A stretch of 64,000 nucleotides of DNA, taken from contig DBFVEH010000026.1 of the NCBI GenBank assembly GCA_048526005.1, positions 1-64,000 on the forward strand, given 5' to 3'. This DNA is from QALR01 sp900552255 (GTDB lineage: Bacteria; Bacillota; Clostridia; Oscillospirales; CAG-272). The position numbers and the translations under genes are program-made. Under the pieces are notes generated by a model. The model saw only the letters and a list, made by a program, of their open reading frames with translations. It had not been told where the DNA came from and did not search any database. The number at the start of each line of letters is the position of its first letter. Position 1 is the first letter of the stretch. Below, piece by piece: positions 7,696-16,041 of this stretch.

Positions 7696-8889
7696 CTATG
7701 CGGAGGGATATACACCTAAAATTGCGTTGGCAGACGCAACCTTTGAGGTGAAATTCAAGTGCGTGTAAATATTTGAGGTGGTCGAAATATCGCTGTGACC
7801 TAACCACTCCTGAATTTCTTTCAGGCTTACACCGTTTGCATACAAAAGGCTTGCGCAGCTATGCCGCAAATCGTGGAAACGAATCTTCCGCATACCGTTC
7901 TTTTGCAGAATCAGCGGAAAATGCTGTGTGATATAGCCGGGCTTTACAAGCTCACCGATTTCATTAACATAGATATAGTCGGTGTATTTCCTGCAATAAG
8001 ATTTCCCGCACAGCTTTCGGTTTAGTTCCTGCTCCGCTTTCAGACGGTGCAATAATTCCTCAAACGGCGGTACAAGCGGTAGGCTGCGGTAACTTGCCTT
8101 TGTCTTTGTCCGATCCTTTTGAATAATTTTGCTTTTGCCGTCTATGGTCGCCTGTGTGACCGTATGCCGAATGGTGATTGTTTTCTTTTTGAAATCAATC
8201 GCGTCCCACTTTAAGCCGACCGCTTCACTTCGGCGCAGTCCGTAAAACGCACCGAGGATAACGCCAAGCTCTATGGGGTCGCCTTTTACGATTTCAAAAA
8301 GACGGTTTAACTCATCTTCTTCGTAAACGCTGCCGACAAACTTTTCTTTTTTCGGTCGTTCAATGCGATCCGCTGGGTTCGTATCAATCAGACCGAGTTT
8401 GAAAGCGTGTTGTAAGGCTTTACGGATATTGGCGTGGCGGTGTATGACCGTGTTTGCGGAAACGCCCCGCACCGTCAATTCGTAGGTGTAGTAATCTTGT
8501 ATATGCTTTGGTGTGACCTCGCACAGAGCCAGTCCGGGGTGGTGTTCTTCAAAATACGGAATGATTTTGCTTTTTATCGCCATAGAATACGCTCCGTAAG
8601 TTGTTTCCTCCACATTCTTTTTCGTCATTTCCAACCAGTCGAGCAGAAAAGCCGTAAAAAGAATTGTGCCTGCGGGGGCTTTGCCTGTGCTGCGTTCGAT
8701 TGCTCTCGCCTCTAATTCAGCTTCTTTTGCGGCACGAGCTTCGGAAAGCATTTTTTCGGCACGCTTTTTATTTCCCTTTACTGTTAGCCCCGTGGATTTC
8801 GACGGTGTATGCCGTTTGCCGTATTCGTCCACATAGTTCAGTACCATATGATAGTACCCGTTTTTCTCTCGCAGATGTCCTGCTACCAT
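7696..8889 (-). CDS. int: Tyrosine recombinase (element integrase)
   Basis: The protein has 397 residues, the usual length for Tn916/Tn1549-type integrases. An N-terminal arm-binding domain (about 1-60) is followed by a SAM-like core-binding domain (about 70-170) and the catalytic domain. Catalytic residues are visible: Arg in YGLRRSEAVGL, HDLRHSCASLL (H-x-x-R), GHSDISTTSNIYTHL with His and the nucleophile Tyr. ATG 8889 is preceded by AGGAGG. It catalyses integration and excision at the tRNA-Leu core 390 bp away. Convergent layout toward the att site is standard. Confidence 0.95.
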   Translation of the reverse strand: MVAGHLREKNGYYHMVLNYVDEYGKRHTPSKSTGLTVKGNKKRAEKMLSEARAAKEAELEARAIERSTGKAPAGTILFTAFLLDWLEMTKKNVEETTYGAYSMAIKSKIIPYFEEHHPGLALCEVTPKHIQDYYTYELTVRGVSANTVIHRHANIRKALQHAFKLGLIDTNPADRIERPKKEKFVGSVYEEDELNRLFEIVKGDPIELGVILGAFYGLRRSEAVGLKWDAIDFKKKTITIRHTVTQATIDGKSKIIQKDRTKTKASYRSLPLVPPFEELLHRLKAEQELNRKLCGKSYCRKYTDYIYVNEIGELVKPGYITQHFPLILQKNGMRKIRFHDLRHSCASLLYANGVSLKEIQEWLGHSDISTTSNIYTHLNFTSKVASANAILGVYPSA

Positions 8890-8988
8890 AATAAAACCTC
8901 CTTTGAGTGGTACAGCGTAGATTCATCTGCCATTGACATTTACATTGTAGCAGAAAGAACCTCATAGGCCAAATGTGCAAACGAGGTT

Positions 8989-9207
8989 TTACGCAGTAGA
9001 TTTATCTATCAATTCCAAGTATTCCAAAATGTTGAGCTTCGGGATTCGATAACGGCGGCCTACGATAAAGCTCTTGATTTTGCCAGACTTCAAAAGTCGA
9101 TAAGCGGTTTTGTCGCAGATACCACCGAGCATTTCACACATTTGCTCAACATTGACTACATCAGGATATTCGGTGAACAGCAATTTATAGGCTGTCTGTG
9201 ATTCCAT
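8989..9207 (-). CDS. xis: Excisionase-family HTH protein
   Basis: The protein has 72 residues; ATG 9207 follows a GGGGG run. It is a single winged-helix excisionase/MerR-like domain: YPDVVNVEQMCEMLGG, then KTAYRLLKSGKIKSFIVGRR and YRIPK, the pattern of small directionality factors beside integrases. It lies 99 bp upstream of int and 10 bp after the MazF gene, probably co-transcribed. The protein at 47471-47944 on the other end has a clearly related HTH. Confidence 0.85.
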   Translation of the reverse strand: MESQTAYKLLFTEYPDVVNVEQMCEMLGGICDKTAYRLLKSGKIKSFIVGRRYRIPKLNILEYLELIDKSTA

Positions 9208-9217
9208 AGGCAGCCCC

Positions 9218-9742
9218 CTAACGGTTCTTCGGGATAATCTCGTAGTCATATCCTTTTCGTTGATTACAATAGGTGCAGGTGTCTTTCTCGGTCTGCTGTG
9301 GGTCAATCCGGCGTAAAGAATAAGCGCCCGTACCGTAGAAATTGTCGGCACAAGCGCTGCAAAGGCAAAGGATTAACTTTTTCGGTACGCTCTCAATCAG
9401 ACCGATACTGACTGCCAGAGCGTGATTGATACCGTATATATGCTTTTCGGACAAGTGACCGATAAAGTCACCCAAGCGGCGTTTATCGACGGTTCGCAGT
9501 TGTTCCAAAAGGACGATAGAGGGCAATTCCAAGCCGTTTTCAGCGTCGATGTAGTAGTGGGTAGGTAGTTTCGGCTTTGCGTCCTTTTGGCTCGTAATAG
9601 AAGCGATAATGACCGTAGGGCTGTGTTTGTTGCCGACATTGTTCTGAATGATAACGACGGGACGGTAGCCCTCCTGTTCCGAGCCGATTCCTTGTCCTAA
9701 ATCGGCGTAATACATATCGCCTCGTAAATATGTGTGGTTCAT
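9218..9742 (-). CDS. PemK/MazF-family protein with C-terminal Cys-rich extension
   Basis: The protein has 174 residues. The first 115 form a MazF/PemK fold (GDMYYADLGQGIGSEQEGYR, PVVIIQNN, IIASITSQ). The last 60 carry two CxxC pairs (CLCSACADN and CTYCNQRKG), a probable zinc ribbon not present in ordinary MazF. RBS AAAGGAGG precedes ATG 9742. MazF toxins cleave RNA. No antitoxin gene is adjacent; the next upstream 630 bp lack a clear gene. On such elements this family may regulate the element rather than act as a classical addiction toxin; that is inference. Confidence 0.82.
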   Translation of the reverse strand: MNHTYLRGDMYYADLGQGIGSEQEGYRPVVIIQNNVGNKHSPTVIIASITSQKDAKPKLPTHYYIDAENGLELPSIVLLEQLRTVDKRRLGDFIGHLSEKHIYGINHALAVSIGLIESVPKKLILCLCSACADNFYGTGAYSLRRIDPQQTEKDTCTYCNQRKGYDYEIIPKNR

Positions 9743-10375
9743 AGTGTTATGACCTCCTTTGAAAATTTAGGCGGCTTGCCGCCTATGTAGAGGTCAGAGG
9801 CAGAACAGAATTAAGGTCGGAAAGATATAAACAAATCTCCGTTTCAGTAGACCCGTCCTGCCGTTTGACCCTTGTATTTTCAAACAATTCAATTTGTCCT
9901 CGACACCCCGAATTGCTGCGGGAAGTCATCAAACGGCTGACGGCTTGTCAGCTCCACGGGAATCTCACCCCCGGCAGGTTCTCTGCCGGCTGCTCTCATT
10001 GCCTGCGACGGATCACGCACGAAAAAACGCTTCAACGCTCGGACTGTGACTGAACAGGAGTATCATTGTCCCTATTGCCGGTCGTCGCCATATCGGGAGC
10101 CACCCGATACTGATAGCCGACTGTTATTCGCTCCTTGCAGAAAGAGAAAGCCAAAGACCCTTAAAACAAATACAGGTGAAATCTCGTTGCTTCATTTCCC
10201 GCAGATCGTGGCGCAGCCGCTAATGTGGCTTATGCTCATCACAATAGCAATAGGAATGTGCTTGATGAATGGGTATTCAGTTGTCAAAGGACACGCCCAT
10301 TCACCGCATAAAGAGGAAAACAGGCAGAGAGTTTTTCGTACCTCTCCACCTGTTTCCTCACTTAATGATGATTGT
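9743..10375. other. Intergenic stretch without a supportable gene
   Basis: Only short unrecognised frames occur on both strands, with no convincing ribosome site. A compact GGCGGC/GCCGCC hairpin lies at about 9769-9782. A hairpin just after the sigma-factor stop (about 10319-10362) may act as its terminator. The plus-strand frame running into 10570 is antisense to the sigma factor and looks spurious. Confidence 0.4.
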
Positions 10376-10855
10376 TCAACCACCTATTTCAAGAATTTTT
10401 TTCAATCTTTTTTCAGCCGCCGATATGGATTTCCCGACGGCCTGAAAGGTACAACCCTCCTTTTCAGCGATTTGTGCGTATGTAAGCCCTATAAAGTAAT
10501 AGAGTATAAGCCGCCGCCTCTGTACTTCGGGCAGTTGCTTAATAGCTCTGTGCAGGGCTTCATACCGTAAGTTCCGAAATACCGCTTCCTCCACCGATTC
10601 TGGGAGCATTACCGCCCGATCATATAGAGAAGCCTCGGTAAGCTCCGAATGTTCATAATGCCTGTCCCATTCGTTGAGAATAGAAAGGTCGTCCAGTTCA
10701 AAGCGGTTCAGCACCTCGAACAATTCTTTTGTTATCTGTAATTCCCGAAACACACCTTGTCCGTCCTGAAAGGAAAGAAAATGCTTGTCCTCTTTTTCGG
10801 TAAGTGTGTAGGGATTGTATTTGTCTTTTCTGCGTTTTGGACGCTTCTCGTCCAT
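10376..10855 (-). CDS. Element-encoded sigma-70-family sigma factor
   Basis: The protein has 159 residues. The C-terminal half is a region 4-like HTH (LPEVQRRRLILYYFIGLTYA followed by IAEKEG...GKSISAAEKRLKK). The N-terminal part matches the small sigma-like proteins of Tn1549/Tn916-type elements, which control element transcription. ATG 10855 is preceded by GGAGG 9 nt upstream. An 11-bp inverted repeat lies immediately before that ribosome site, and a long structured leader lies further upstream. Confidence 0.82.
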   Translation of the reverse strand: MDEKRPKRRKDKYNPYTLTEKEDKHFLSFQDGQGVFRELQITKELFEVLNRFELDDLSILNEWDRHYEHSELTEASLYDRAVMLPESVEEAVFRNLRYEALHRAIKQLPEVQRRRLILYYFIGLTYAQIAEKEGCTFQAVGKSISAAEKRLKKILEIGG

Positions 10856-10871
10856 AGTCGTTTACCTCCGA

Positions 10872-10903
10872 TCAATCTGAATTTTTTTTGAGATTCAGAT
10901 TGA
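10872..10903 (-). promoter_or_regulatory. Inverted repeat in the sigma-factor leader
   Basis: A perfect 11-bp inverted repeat (TCAATCTGAAT, 10872-10882 with 10893-10903) has a 10-nt loop. It sits just upstream of the sigma-factor ribosome site. It could be an attenuator hairpin or a protein operator. Confidence 0.5.
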
Positions 10904-11047
10904 CCCGGAGGGCTACGGCAGCCGACACTATAAAAAGTCGAAATACCGCTAAATATAAAAACGCACCTGCATAGCGACAAATTTTGCTGTGCAAGTGCGT
11001 TTAGTTCATTGTATTTATGGCATATCAGTTCATTGTGTAAGCTGAAA

Positions 11048-11076
11048 TGCCCCTTTAAGGGGCAAGCGCTTTTTTT
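11048..11076 (+). terminator. Plus-strand terminator in the leader region
   Basis: TGCCCC-TTTAA-GGGGCA is followed by AGCGC and seven T's. It is oriented to stop plus-strand transcription, yet no plus-strand gene lies upstream, so it may end a short antisense RNA. Confidence 0.5.
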
Positions 11077-11098
11077 AATAAATCACCTCTGATAATGC

Positions 11099-11164
11099 CT
11101 ATGTCATAAATTCATATTCGCTGCTCATTATAAGCAGCGAAACGCCGAGAATAGTCCAGCGCAT
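11099..11164 (-). CDS. 21-residue leader peptide ORF with sequestered ribosome site
   Basis: MRWTILGVSLLIMSSEYEFM plus a final Thr. It is a short hydrophobic peptide. ATG 11164 lies 7 nt after GGAGGG, so the start is well placed. That GGAGGG is locked in a stem with CCCTCC upstream (see 11172-11202). The ORF lies about 240 nt upstream of the sigma-factor gene on the same strand. I do not recognise a family. Role as a leader peptide is inference. Confidence 0.45.
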   Translation of the reverse strand: MRWTILGVSLLIMSSEYEFMT

Positions 11165-11171
11165 GAAAAAT

Positions 11172-11202
11172 CCCTCCAATCCAAAAACTCGGATTTGGAG
11201 GG
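11172..11202 (-). promoter_or_regulatory. RBS-sequestering hairpin
   Basis: CCCTCCAA-TCC (11172-11182) pairs with GGATTTGGAGGG (11191-11202) with one bulge. On the minus strand this puts the GGAGGG ribosome site of the 21-codon ORF inside the stem. A 9-bp inverted repeat inside the ORF (11117-11125 with 11133-11141) could form an alternative fold. Confidence 0.5.
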
Positions 11203-11313
11203 TATAGGCGTGTTGATTTGCCCCGACAAAACCTCGTTTTTTTATTTGGCGGGGTTAGTGTTTATATTGAGTTCAGTCATTTGAGAACTATCAGTCCATT
11301 TATAATTGAATTG

Positions 11314-11349
11314 TTATGCCATTATAAAGATGGCATAAAACAGTATAAT
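11314..11349 (+). promoter_or_regulatory. Operator palindrome and -10 of the XRE regulator gene
   Basis: A perfect 9-bp inverted repeat, TTATGCCAT/ATGGCATAA (11314-11322 with 11330-11338), lies directly before TATAAT (11344-11349) and 35 bp before the regulator start. This is a likely autoregulatory operator. It lies between the divergent regulator gene and the sigma-factor leader, so it may control both. Confidence 0.5.
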
Positions 11350-11371
11350 TATATATGGAGGTGAACTGCAA

Positions 11372-11704
11372 GTGCATAGCAAACCTGAAACACTTGGGTG
11401 TATCATCAAAACAGCCCGTGAGAATGCCGGAATTACCATAGAAGCGTTGGCAAACAAAGTGGATATTACTGAGCGATACCTATATCGGATTGAAAACGAA
11501 GGCAAAAAGCCGAGTTTCGATGTTCTACATAAGCTCGTCCGGGAATTGAACATTTCTGCGGATTCGATTTTCTACCCTGAGAAGCCGTCCAAAGATTCCG
11601 AGGTAGAAAATCTCCTCCGTATGCTTTCAGTTTGCGATGAACGGTCATTGGAAGTCGTCAAAGCAACTGCGAAAGCCTTGATTGATACCACACCCGAAAA
11701 GTAG
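11372..11704 (+). CDS. XRE-family HTH regulator
   Basis: The protein has 110 residues with a GTG start 10 nt after GGAGG. An N-terminal helix-turn-helix of cro/CI type covers about residues 5-62 (IIKTARENAGITIEALANKV, then RYLYRIENEGKKPSFDVLHK). The C-terminal tail is short. It is divergent from the sigma-factor leader and converges with the KTR gene. It probably represses element functions by binding the palindrome in its own promoter. Confidence 0.85.
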   Translation: MHSKPETLGCIIKTARENAGITIEALANKVDITERYLYRIENEGKKPSFDVLHKLVRELNISADSIFYPEKPSKDSEVENLLRMLSVCDERSLEVVKATAKALIDTTPEK

Positions 11705-11736
11705 CTGCAAGGCCGCTTTTTCCTCTTTATAAAGAA

Positions 11737-11779
11737 CAGAGCCGATGATCTGTGATTACTCACAAATTCATCGGCTCTG
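11737..11779. terminator. Hairpin between convergent genes
   Basis: A perfect 12-bp inverted repeat (11737-11748 with 11768-11779) lies between the XRE gene (plus) and the KTR gene (minus). Confidence 0.65.
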
Positions 11780-11782
11780 CGT

Positions 11783-11977
11783 CTATGCGTCCGGCTCTTT
11801 GATGAGAGTTATTTGTAATTCTTTCGCTTCGATCAATGTTTCCCTTTTACATTTTGGACAGTAGAGAGGAAAATTTTTTAATTCCGTATCTTCCCGTATT
11901 TGTAACCTTGTTTTGTTTCCGCAAGTGGGACAATATATCCATTCCGTGTGTTCTTCTATATTGTTTTTCATATCCAT
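11783..11977 (-). CDS. Cysteine-rich KTR-domain protein
   Basis: The protein has 64 residues. Two zinc-knuckle pairs (CPTCGNKTRLQIREDT, then YCPKCKRET) match the small Cys-rich KTR proteins common on Firmicute conjugative elements. Molecular role is unknown. The start is 10 bp after kdpE, so it is probably the last gene of the kdpDE transcript. No strong ribosome site is seen, and ATG 11971 is an alternative start. Confidence 0.75.
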   Translation of the reverse strand: MDMKNNIEEHTEWIYCPTCGNKTRLQIREDTELKNFPLYCPKCKRETLIEAKELQITLIKEPDA

Positions 11978-11986
11978 AGCTATATA

Positions 11987-12688
11987 TCATTCCACTTTCA
12001 TCATTCTGTATCCGACGCCGATATGCGTTTGGATGTATTGCGGAGAATCTGCGTTCTTCTCCAGCTTTTTACGAAGCGTAGCCATAAACACTCGCAGGGA
12101 AGCAATATCGTTATCCCAACTACTCCCCCAAATGTTTTGCGTGATAAAAGTATGCGTTAAGACTTTGCCGACATTTTTTGAAAGCAGGCAAAGCAATTTA
12201 TACTCAATCGGAGTCAAATGCAGTTCTTCTTCATTCAAATAGGCGCAGCCAGCGGCAAAATCAACACGGAGTTTTCCGTTGGTAAAAACAGCAGATTCGG
12301 CAGGAGATTCCTTTTGAATCATCGTAAGCCGCCTTTGCGTAACTCGAAGCCTTGCAAGCAATTCCTCCACCGAAAACGGTTTTGTCAAATAATCGTCTGC
12401 TCCTGCGTCCAAAGCGTCAATTTTATCAGTATCTTCACTACGGGCGCTTATAACGATAATCGGCATATTCGACCAAGTACGAATTTTTTCTATGACCTCA
12501 ACACCATCTATATCCGGCAGCCCCAAATCCATCAAAACAATATCCGGATTATGAGACGAAGCCTCCAAAATTGCTGTTTGACCGTTTGGCGCTGTAAGAT
12601 AGCGATAGTCGTGCGCCTTTAATGTAGTCGTGATTAAATTTCTTACAGAGGTATCATCCTCTACAACTAATATAAGTAATTTATTCAT
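11987..12688 (-). CDS. kdpE: Potassium-response regulator KdpE
   Basis: The protein has 233 residues of OmpR type. The receiver domain (about 1-120) has DD near residues 10-11, phosphoacceptor Asp in DIVLMDLGLPDIDG and Lys in YLTKPF. The C-terminal winged helix includes LTPIEYKLLCLLSKNVGKVL. It overlaps kdpD by 8 bp. It probably binds the tandem 22-bp operators upstream of kdpDE, trkH and kdpFABC described below. Confidence 0.93.
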   Translation of the reverse strand: MNKLLILVVEDDTSVRNLITTTLKAHDYRYLTAPNGQTAILEASSHNPDIVLMDLGLPDIDGVEVIEKIRTWSNMPIIVISARSEDTDKIDALDAGADDYLTKPFSVEELLARLRVTQRRLTMIQKESPAESAVFTNGKLRVDFAAGCAYLNEEELHLTPIEYKLLCLLSKNVGKVLTHTFITQNIWGSSWDNDIASLRVFMATLRKKLEKNADSPQYIQTHIGVGYRMMKVE

Positions 12689-15380
12689 AAACCTTGACCT
12701 CTCCTATGGGTAATGTAAATGTAAATACTGTTCCATGCGGCTGATTGTCGGAAACTTTAATTTCTCCACCATGAGCGTTAATGATAGATTTGCATAGCGA
12801 CAACCCAAGTCCCAAGCTGCGGCGGCTGTCTGCAATTTTGTTTGCACCGCTGTAAAACATATCAAACACTCGTGGCTTTATTTCATCCGGTATCCCTTCA
12901 CCGTCATCAGCTACGGAAACAACTGCCATATTTCCGTGTTTCTCTGTCCTGATCTTAATATGAGAATTTTGGGGCGTATATTTTATGGCGTTGTCCACAA
13001 GATTGATAATCACTTGAACGATGAGTTTAGCGTCCATTTTTGCAAGAAGAAGCTCGTCCTCATTTTCAACGGTAATATGATGTTCCACGCTTTTGCGGTT
13101 AATATGATGAAGCGCTTCTGTAATCACATCATCCATCAGGTTTTGGGAGATATTCAGGTTCAGCCTGCCTTCCTCAATTCGGGTAACGGCAAGCAAGTTT
13201 TCCACAAGGCCGATCAGCCACATCGAATCGTCATAAATATCGGTATAAAGCTGCTTTTTTGTATCCATATCAAAGGACTCGCCGTTAGACAAAAGATTGC
13301 TCGCATTGCCGGAGATAGATGTCAGGGGTGTTCTCAAATCGTGTGAAATTGCCCGAAGCAGATTTGCCCGAAGCTGTTCGTTTTTCGCAAGGACTGCCGC
13401 TTCTTCTTTCTCACGGGCATTCTTTTCGTTTTCTAAAGCCAGCGCACATTCACCGAGGATGGATAACAAAATACTGTTTTCAAATGGATCGAGAGGCTTC
13501 TCTCCCATAACAATTCCAACAACACCATATACTGTGTTGTTGACACGAACAGCAAAATACAGACATTTTGCGCTGGATAGCGTTTCGGTTGTTGCCCCGG
13601 CACGCTTATTGTTTTTGAATACCCAACCGGCAACTGCTTTTTCATTATCAGAAGTACACATTTCTAAACTTTCATTGGTTGCTGAAAAAATATGAGGTTC
13701 TTCCAATTTTTCTTTATCAGCCAAATAGAAAACAATATCCTTTCCCAACAGTTTTAACAATTGGTTGGAGATTACGGATACAATTTCATTTCTATCCTTT
13801 GATTGCTGCAATAACTGGTTGGTATCAAATAATACTTTTGTACGGTAAGCTGCTCTTGCCGCCTGCTTCGCCTGATTTTTAAGCCGTATAGCGAGGGAGC
13901 CTGTCAAAAAAGCTGCCAAAAACATAATCAAAAAGGTTACCGGATAGCCTTGATCATACGCCTGCAATGTGAATTTAGGCTCGGTAAACAGAAAGTTAAA
14001 AACCAAAACACTGACAATAGAAGAAATCAGGCTGTAAATTTGGTGCTTGGTTATAACAGATGTTACCAATACGCCAAGAACAAAGACAGTTATAATATTA
14101 GCTTCAGCAAATCCAAGATTTTCAAAAATCGTTCCGATTAGGCTGGAAGCGAGTAGAATCACAATACACTTTAATATATCCGCAGCAGAAAAAATGATGT
14201 GATTTCTTTTCTTTGCTTTCCTCAACTGATAAACAGCTTCATTGGAAACTGTATCGGGAATAATGTGTATATCCAAATTAGGAGCACTCGCAATCAATTT
14301 TTCTGTCAAAGTCGGTTTGCTGAACAAATGGCGTTTTACCCCGGAGCTTCGCCCAATTACAACTTTGGAAACGCCGGAAAGCCTTGCAAATTCTGCAATC
14401 TGAAAGGGGACATCTTCACCGTAAACCGTCTCAATTTTTGCGCCAAGCTGTTCGGCAAGACGCATATTAGAGCGCAGGCGTTTCACATTTTCCTCACTCA
14501 TTACCGAAAAATCCGGAGTTTCCACAAACAGCGCTGTGAAAGCTCCTTTGAAAGCAGTAGCCATTCTTGCAGCGGTACGAATGATTTTCGCATTAGAGGG
14601 AGACGAAGAAAGACAGACAAGAATATGCTCGTCTGTATGATAATTACCGTGACTTTTCAACCGAGCGTTCTCCGTCAGGATATTTACCCGATCTGCACAT
14701 CGGCGCAGTGCAATTTCCCGAAGTGCCGTCAAATTTTCTACGGTAAAAAAATTCTCTACGGCTCGTTTGGCTTGTGCTTCCTTATAGACATTTCCGGCGT
14801 TAAGTCGGTCAATTAGTTCCTGCGGTTCTATATCTACCAATTCGACCTGATCCGCATTGTCAAACAAGGAATCCGGAATGCGTTCCCGTACAAAAACTTC
14901 TGTAATGGATGCAACTACATCGCAGAGACTTTCAATATGCTGAACATTAACGGTTGTATAAACATCTATTCCCGCATTCAAAAGCTCCTTAATATCCTGA
15001 TAGCGCTTTGTGTGACGGCAGCCCTGTGCGTTTGTATGGGCAAGCTCGTCCACAAGCATAAGCTGCGGTTTTCTTTTCAGCGCCGTATCAATATCAAATT
15101 CATGCAGTGTGATTCCGTTATATTCTACTTCTTTGGTAGGAAGAAGTTCCAAGCCGTTCAAAAGCGCTGCCGTTTCAGGGCGTGCGTGCGGTTCGATATA
15201 ACCAGCCACCACATCTACACCCTGATTTTTTGCTATATGAGCTGCTTTGAGCATAGCATAAGTTTTCCCGACGCCTGCTGCATATCCAAAAAAGATTTTC
15301 AAATGCCCTTTGGTTTGATTTTCTTCTTCAACTCGGATTACCTTTAACAGCTCATCCGGATTTGGTCTGGATTCACTCAT
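12681..15380 (-). CDS. kdpD: Sensor histidine kinase KdpD
   Basis: The protein has 899 residues, full length. In order: KdpD P-loop domain with GYAAGVGKTYAML (about 32-44), a universal-stress-protein-like domain (about 250-370), four closely spaced membrane helices (about 400-500), a GAF-like region, HisKA with SHDLRTPL (His near 672) and HATPase_c. The USP-like domain includes LSSSPSNAK and FTALFVE, resembling the c-di-AMP-binding motif known in staphylococcal KdpD; binding here is inference. ATG 15380 has GGAGGTG upstream. It senses low potassium or turgor and phosphorylates KdpE. Confidence 0.95.
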   Translation of the reverse strand: MSESRPNPDELLKVIRVEEENQTKGHLKIFFGYAAGVGKTYAMLKAAHIAKNQGVDVVAGYIEPHARPETAALLNGLELLPTKEVEYNGITLHEFDIDTALKRKPQLMLVDELAHTNAQGCRHTKRYQDIKELLNAGIDVYTTVNVQHIESLCDVVASITEVFVRERIPDSLFDNADQVELVDIEPQELIDRLNAGNVYKEAQAKRAVENFFTVENLTALREIALRRCADRVNILTENARLKSHGNYHTDEHILVCLSSSPSNAKIIRTAARMATAFKGAFTALFVETPDFSVMSEENVKRLRSNMRLAEQLGAKIETVYGEDVPFQIAEFARLSGVSKVVIGRSSGVKRHLFSKPTLTEKLIASAPNLDIHIIPDTVSNEAVYQLRKAKKRNHIIFSAADILKCIVILLASSLIGTIFENLGFAEANIITVFVLGVLVTSVITKHQIYSLISSIVSVLVFNFLFTEPKFTLQAYDQGYPVTFLIMFLAAFLTGSLAIRLKNQAKQAARAAYRTKVLFDTNQLLQQSKDRNEIVSVISNQLLKLLGKDIVFYLADKEKLEEPHIFSATNESLEMCTSDNEKAVAGWVFKNNKRAGATTETLSSAKCLYFAVRVNNTVYGVVGIVMGEKPLDPFENSILLSILGECALALENEKNAREKEEAAVLAKNEQLRANLLRAISHDLRTPLTSISGNASNLLSNGESFDMDTKKQLYTDIYDDSMWLIGLVENLLAVTRIEEGRLNLNISQNLMDDVITEALHHINRKSVEHHITVENEDELLLAKMDAKLIVQVIINLVDNAIKYTPQNSHIKIRTEKHGNMAVVSVADDGEGIPDEIKPRVFDMFYSGANKIADSRRSLGLGLSLCKSIINAHGGEIKVSDNQPHGTVFTFTLPIGEVKVYE

Positions 15381-15403
15381 ACACTCACCTCCGTCACACG
15401 ATT

Positions 15404-15468
15404 ATTATAAATGAAAACGAATAAATTTTTGACAAGCATTTTGGCACTCGCATTAAGATTGCATAAAG
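15404..15468 (-). promoter_or_regulatory. kdpDE promoter with tandem operator (site A)
   Basis: The 22-bp site at 15447-15468 (minus-strand reading CTTTATGCAAT then CTTAATGCGAG, an 11-bp direct repeat) closely matches sites at 18132-18153 and 22872-22893. A -10 TATAAT lies at 15404-15409 on the minus strand with no good -35, as expected for an activator-dependent promoter. Confidence 0.7.
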
Positions 15469-15483
15469 ATTATACCACATTTT

Positions 15484-16020
15484 CTATCTTTCTGTCTCTG
15501 CGTTCGCCGAATATGAAGTTGAACTTTGAGAAAAACTCCGTAGCAGCTCTGCAAACATCTTTTTTTTGTAATTTTCTCCATCCGCAATCCAAACAATCTT
15601 CATGTTTTTTTCTGACTTATCAAGCGGAATAACTGAAAGTCCTACCGAATCAGAAATAACCGTTCTTTGCTTGATCGAAATAAACAAAGAATCAAATCCT
15701 CCATCCAAAAGGTCGTAACAAGTATTTGTTATAAAGCCAAAATCAAGTTCCTGATTTTTCAGCCCTGTTTCAATTTTTTCAGCGGAGCCGTAAAAAAGCA
15801 TGATTTCGCAGCTTGGATCTTTCTTTGAAAAGCGTTCTAACAGTTCTGCCGACTGCTCGACTAAATCAAGTGTTTCAAATGCAATACGAATCGAAGAAGC
15901 GAGATAATGTTCTTTCGTCTGCAAATTATTTTCGGCAAGAAACATATCTACCTTTCTCATAATAAAGTAACCTAAAATAAATACGGATACTACTGTGCAA
16001 ATTAAAATAAAATCTTTCAT
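15484..16020 (-). CDS. Membrane-anchored LysR-effector-like protein in the Trk operon
   Basis: The protein has 178 residues. ATG 16020 is preceded by AGGAAA; a TTG at 16038 lacks one. One N-terminal membrane helix (about 3-22) is followed by a domain resembling the periplasmic-binding/LysR effector fold (YLASSIRIAFETLDLVEQ, then LERFSKKDPSCEIMLFYGSA and GLKNQELDFGFIT). No DNA-binding domain is present. It lies 21 bp after trkA and is probably co-transcribed with trkH-trkA. A sensor or regulator of potassium uptake is plausible. I know no named family with certainty. Confidence 0.65.
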   Translation of the reverse strand: MKDFILICTVVSVFILGYFIMRKVDMFLAENNLQTKEHYLASSIRIAFETLDLVEQSAELLERFSKKDPSCEIMLFYGSAEKIETGLKNQELDFGFITNTCYDLLDGGFDSLFISIKQRTVISDSVGLSVIPLDKSEKNMKIVWIADGENYKKKMFAELLRSFSQSSTSYSANAETER

Positions 16021-16041
16021 ATCGCCGCTTTTCCTCAAAAA

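Noticed and set aside
10046..10570. 174-codon plus-strand frame
   Set aside because: Its second half is antisense to the sigma factor and no family is recognised; kept only as part of the uncharacterised stretch.
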